Assembly: GCF_041080815.1 (NCBI RefSeq)
Contig: NZ_CP160205.1
Coordinates: 1,364,001 to 1,428,000 of the forward strand
Origin: Mucilaginibacter yixingensis
GTDB taxonomy: Bacteria; Bacteroidota; Bacteroidia; Sphingobacteriales; Sphingobacteriaceae
Reading direction: 5' to 3'
Length of the DNA: 64,000 nucleotides
The position numbers and the translations under genes were made by a program. This document shows positions 61,551 to 64,000 of this stretch, piece by piece; positions within the stretch are counted from its first letter, which is position 1; every line of letters starts with the position of its first letter. The notes under the pieces are model-generated. The model was not told the DNA's origin. It saw only the letters and a program-made list of their open reading frames with translations, and made no database searches.

Positions 61551-62600
61551 ATGAACACAAATTCAAATACCGAAAAATTAGTACTGGTAACCGGCGGTGC
61601 AGGTTTTATAGCTGCGCATTGTATCATTCAATTGCTAAACGCGGGTTATAACGTAAGGGCAACACTGCGTAACCTAAACCGCATAGCAGAGGTGAAAGCC
61701 ATGCTGAAGGAGGGCGGCGCAGTTGCCGATGATGATCGTTTAACCTTCATCCAGGCCGATCTTTCCGCTGATACCAACTGGGCCGAAGCGGTTAGTGGCT
61801 GCACTTATGTATTACATGTAGCATCGCCAACACCCATAAAAGATTATAAGCATGAGGACGAAATGATTATCCCCGCCAGAGAAGGTGTATTGCGCGTGTT
61901 GCGTGCGGCCAGAGAGGCCGGTGTAAAACGTGTGGTACTCACATCGGCTATTGGTGCCGTGGTTTACGGTCACCCGAATCAAAAAGAGCCTTTTGACGAA
62001 ACCACGTGGACTAACGTCGATAGTAACGCACCGGCTTACCAAAAATCAAAAACCCTTGCAGAACGGGCCGCCTGGGAGTTTATTGAAAAAGAAGGTAACG
62101 GATTAGAACTTGCCGCCGTTAACCCTGTAGGCGTGATGGGCCCGGTTTTAGGCGCTGATTATTCGCATTCTATACACGTTATCAAAAACCTGCTGACCGG
62201 CAAAATGGCCGGATGCCCTAAAATAAACTCAGGTTTTGTTGATGTGCGCGATGTGGCCGATCTGCACCTTCGTGCTATGATTAACCCTGCCGCCAGCAGT
62301 CAGCGTTTTATTGCCACCGCAGGCGAGAGCATCTGGATGGTAGATGTAGCCCGGATTTTGAAAGAAAACCTGGGTGAGGCTGCTGCTAAAGTGAATGCAA
62401 AAGAATTGCCCAGCATGTTGCTGCGTGTTGTTGCTTTAAAAGATCCTACCGTAAAGGCTATCATCCCATTATTGGGTAGGGTGATGAACGTAACCAGTGC
62501 CAAAGCTATCAAAACACTGGGTTGGTCGCCGCGTTCTACGGCAGAATCTATTTTGGCAACGGCTGAAAGCCTGATACGCTTGAATCTGCTCGACCAATAA
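61551..62600 (+). CDS. NAD(P)-dependent epimerase/reductase, dihydroflavonol-4-reductase-like
   Basis: 349 aa extended SDR. NAD(P) motif TGGAGFIAAHC near residue 16, VLHVASPTP, active-site YQKSKTLAE (YxxxK) and NPVGVMGPVLGADY, matching plant-type dihydroflavonol reductase/cinnamoyl-CoA reductase relatives that reduce aldehydes or ketones in bacteria. The AraC gene 18 bases downstream probably regulates it. Confidence 0.88.
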   Translation: MNTNSNTEKLVLVTGGAGFIAAHCIIQLLNAGYNVRATLRNLNRIAEVKAMLKEGGAVADDDRLTFIQADLSADTNWAEAVSGCTYVLHVASPTPIKDYKHEDEMIIPAREGVLRVLRAAREAGVKRVVLTSAIGAVVYGHPNQKEPFDETTWTNVDSNAPAYQKSKTLAERAAWEFIEKEGNGLELAAVNPVGVMGPVLGADYSHSIHVIKNLLTGKMAGCPKINSGFVDVRDVADLHLRAMINPAASSQRFIATAGESIWMVDVARILKENLGEAAAKVNAKELPSMLLRVVALKDPTVKAIIPLLGRVMNVTSAKAIKTLGWSPRSTAESILATAESLIRLNLLDQ

Positions 62601-62618
62601 TTATTTAACTTTACACCA

Positions 62619-63404
62619 ATGGAAGTAGCCGAAGTATTTGTTTCCTGCAAGAAGGAGGCTCATTATAGCCGCGAACTGGTGCTGGCACAGCCCGCACTGG
62701 TGCGGGTGCTCTCTGGCGAGATGAGAATTGTAGCGGCCGACCGCACTTTTCAGTTTTTTGCAGGCGATACCATCTTGCTGCAACGCAATCAATTGGGACG
62801 GATGAGCAAACTGCCTTTAAACGGAGAGCCCTGTGTGGCTATATCGTTGCTTTTCCGTAAAGAACGGTTGCAGCACTACTATAGCTCAAACAAAATTACG
62901 GTTCAGGCTAATCTGCGTCGCGAGCCCATCATGTTTCAGGAACATCCGTTATTGAAAAGTCTGTTCAATTCATTAACGCCTTATTTTGAGCTGGCTGACA
63001 AGCTGCCGCAAGATATTGCCGCTTTTAAAGTTGACGAGGCCATTAGGGTGCTGCGTGCTATTGACCCGGAGGTAGACGGTATACTTGGCCACTTTGAAGA
63101 GCCGGGCAAACTGGATCTGGTAGATTTTATGGAGCACAACTATATGTTCAATCTCCCGCTGGAAAAGTTTGGCTACCTGACCGGCAGAAGTTTAACCACC
63201 TTTAAGAAAGATTTTAAAACAGCCTTTAAAATTACGCCGGGCAGGTGGCTAACTCAAAAGCGCCTGGAACTAGCGCATTACCAGATTTTTGAGAATAAGA
63301 GAAGGCCATCTGAGGTTTACCTGGATACGGGTTTTGAAGATTTATCGCACTTCTCGTTTGCTTTTAAGAAGCATTTTGGGTATAACCCAACTGAACGGGG
63401 TTAG
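62619..63404 (+). CDS. AraC-family transcriptional regulator
   Basis: 261 aa. N-terminal cupin-like sensing region (about 20-100; LVRVLSGEMRIVAADRTFQFFAGDTILLQRNQ) and C-terminal double HTH (about 160-258; FNLPLEKFGYLTGRSLTTFKKDFKTAF ... PSEVYLDTGFEDLSHFSFAFKKHFGYNP). Cotranscribed with the SDR gene and likely to control it in response to a small molecule. Confidence 0.9.
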   Translation: MEVAEVFVSCKKEAHYSRELVLAQPALVRVLSGEMRIVAADRTFQFFAGDTILLQRNQLGRMSKLPLNGEPCVAISLLFRKERLQHYYSSNKITVQANLRREPIMFQEHPLLKSLFNSLTPYFELADKLPQDIAAFKVDEAIRVLRAIDPEVDGILGHFEEPGKLDLVDFMEHNYMFNLPLEKFGYLTGRSLTTFKKDFKTAFKITPGRWLTQKRLELAHYQIFENKRRPSEVYLDTGFEDLSHFSFAFKKHFGYNPTERG

Positions 63405-63489
63405 GTTAAAACTTTTTTCCATTTCAACTACAAAAAGTTCCGTATTCATCAGGCTAATCAATATTTTTTTCACCCTCATCTAAGGAATT

Positions 63490-63497
63490 TACCTTTG
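63490..63497 (+). promoter_or_regulatory. Predicted -7 box of the DUF1593 gene
   Basis: TACCTTTG is an exact TAnnTTTG match, 57 bases before the ATG at 63554. Confidence 0.5.
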
Positions 63498-63553
63498 ACG
63501 GTTGTCCTATCATCAGTAACCAATTAACTAATTCCTCAAGAATTTATCAGTCT

Positions 63554-64000
63554 ATGAAAAAAATAGCCCTGCTTGCCTTTCTTTTTGCTTTTCCTGCTGC
63601 ACTGATGGCCCAGAAGCCCGTGCCGGTTAAGCCTCGTATCCTTATCAGTACAGATATTGGCGGTACCGATCCGGATGATAACCAATCGATGGCGCATTTC
63701 CTGATGTACAGCAACTTGTTTAATACCGAGGGGTTGGTGTCATCACCATCATACGGCGCCGGCAGCAAGCAGAATATTTTGACGATGATTGATCTGTATG
63801 AGAAAGATCTGCCTAAACTGCAGCAGCATGCCAAAGGCTATCCAACGCCCGATGCGTTGCGTGCTATCTGCAAGCAAGGCCGCCATGGTTTGGTTCCTTA
63901 TGTTGGCTATGCTACCCCCACAGAAGGTTCAGACTGGATTATTAAATGTGCCAAAAAGAAAAGTGATCAGCCGCTATGGGTATTAGTTTGGGGCGGATTG
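63554..64000 (+). CDS. DUF1593 / nucleoside-hydrolase-like secreted protein, 3' end cut by window
   Basis: 149 residues are visible and the frame is still open at the window edge. Signal peptide (LLAFLFAFPAALMAQ), then the IU-nucleoside-hydrolase-like metal site ILISTDIGGTDPDDNQSMAHFL (DxGxxxDD form) and LVSSPSYGAG. DUF1593 proteins are exported and often sit in polysaccharide-degradation loci; cellulose-binding or hydrolase roles have been proposed for relatives. Full length cannot be judged. Confidence 0.88.
   Translation, partial: MKKIALLAFLFAFPAALMAQKPVPVKPRILISTDIGGTDPDDNQSMAHFLMYSNLFNTEGLVSSPSYGAGSKQNILTMIDLYEKDLPKLQQHAKGYPTPDALRAICKQGRHGLVPYVGYATPTEGSDWIIKCAKKKSDQPLWVLVWGGL

Overview
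The window is a single contiguous stretch of chromosome from a Gram-negative Bacteroidota, most likely a Sphingobacteriaceae soil or plant-associated bacterium of the Mucilaginibacter/Pedobacter type. The evidence is SusC/SusD and other TonB-dependent receptors, Cys-lipoproteins, DUF4249, DUF4397, DUF6807 and GH115 proteins, LytS/LytTR two-component pairs, -7 promoter boxes of the TAnnTTTG type, and little sign of Shine-Dalgarno sequences. No rRNA, tRNA, IS element, phage or CRISPR array was seen.

Layout. 1-4671: an oxygen/fermentation block on the minus strand (FixL-like heme-PAS kinase, a response regulator fused to an FNR-type domain, D-lactate dehydrogenase, HemN) with FNR-type boxes. 4681-10312: a DUF4249 lipoprotein and an STN-domain TonB receptor, divergent from a LytS/LytTR pair. 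10431-13900: a three-gene redox-signalling operon (UBP-type zinc finger, cyclic-nucleotide-domain kinase, receiver/thioredoxin-reductase fusion). 14086-16698: a rifamycin phosphotransferase-like enzyme. 17129-22593: LacI regulator, GH115 alpha-glucuronidase and mannonate dehydratase for glucuronoxylan use. 22625-30431: an unknown protein, a lipase-maturation-factor protein, a large CHASE3/PAS kinase, an M19 dipeptidase, a dienelactone hydrolase, DUF3861, a Fur-like mini-protein and two 26-codon membrane-peptide genes. 30558-36187: a second LytS/LytTR pair and a sugar-type catabolic set (TIM-barrel isomerase, DUF6807, Gfo/Idh/MocA). 36510-39990: a cobalamin riboswitch with BtuB and a BtuG-like lipoprotein. 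40172-44760: a stress/redox operon (YceI, tautomerase, SDR, NTF2-like, nitronate monooxygenase) with FNR-type boxes, a Crp/Fnr regulator and a stand-alone receiver. 45027-61378: three outer-membrane uptake loci (siderophore-type receptor; receptor plus beta-helix, propeller and metallophosphoesterase lipoproteins; SusC/SusD/DUF4397). 61551-64000: a dihydroflavonol-reductase-like SDR, an AraC regulator and a truncated DUF1593 hydrolase.

The most interesting structure lies outside the large genes. Two loci (28439-28628 and 29691-29858) each hold a 26-codon gene for a homologous single-pass membrane peptide behind direct repeats of a GGTCTAT/TGTCGAT half-site spaced exactly 21 bp. The same repeats lie next to the LytS/LytTR-STN receptor locus (8367-8464) and in the gap beside the second LytS/LytTR pair (32468-32520). 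I infer a LytTR regulon that includes micropeptides and perhaps a small RNA. A second candidate is the FixL/FixJ/FixK-like oxygen cascade compressed into two proteins. A third is the zinc-finger/kinase/receiver-TrxR operon, whose reductase domain has lost its redox cysteines. Gaps are peppered with at least four families of palindromic repeats.
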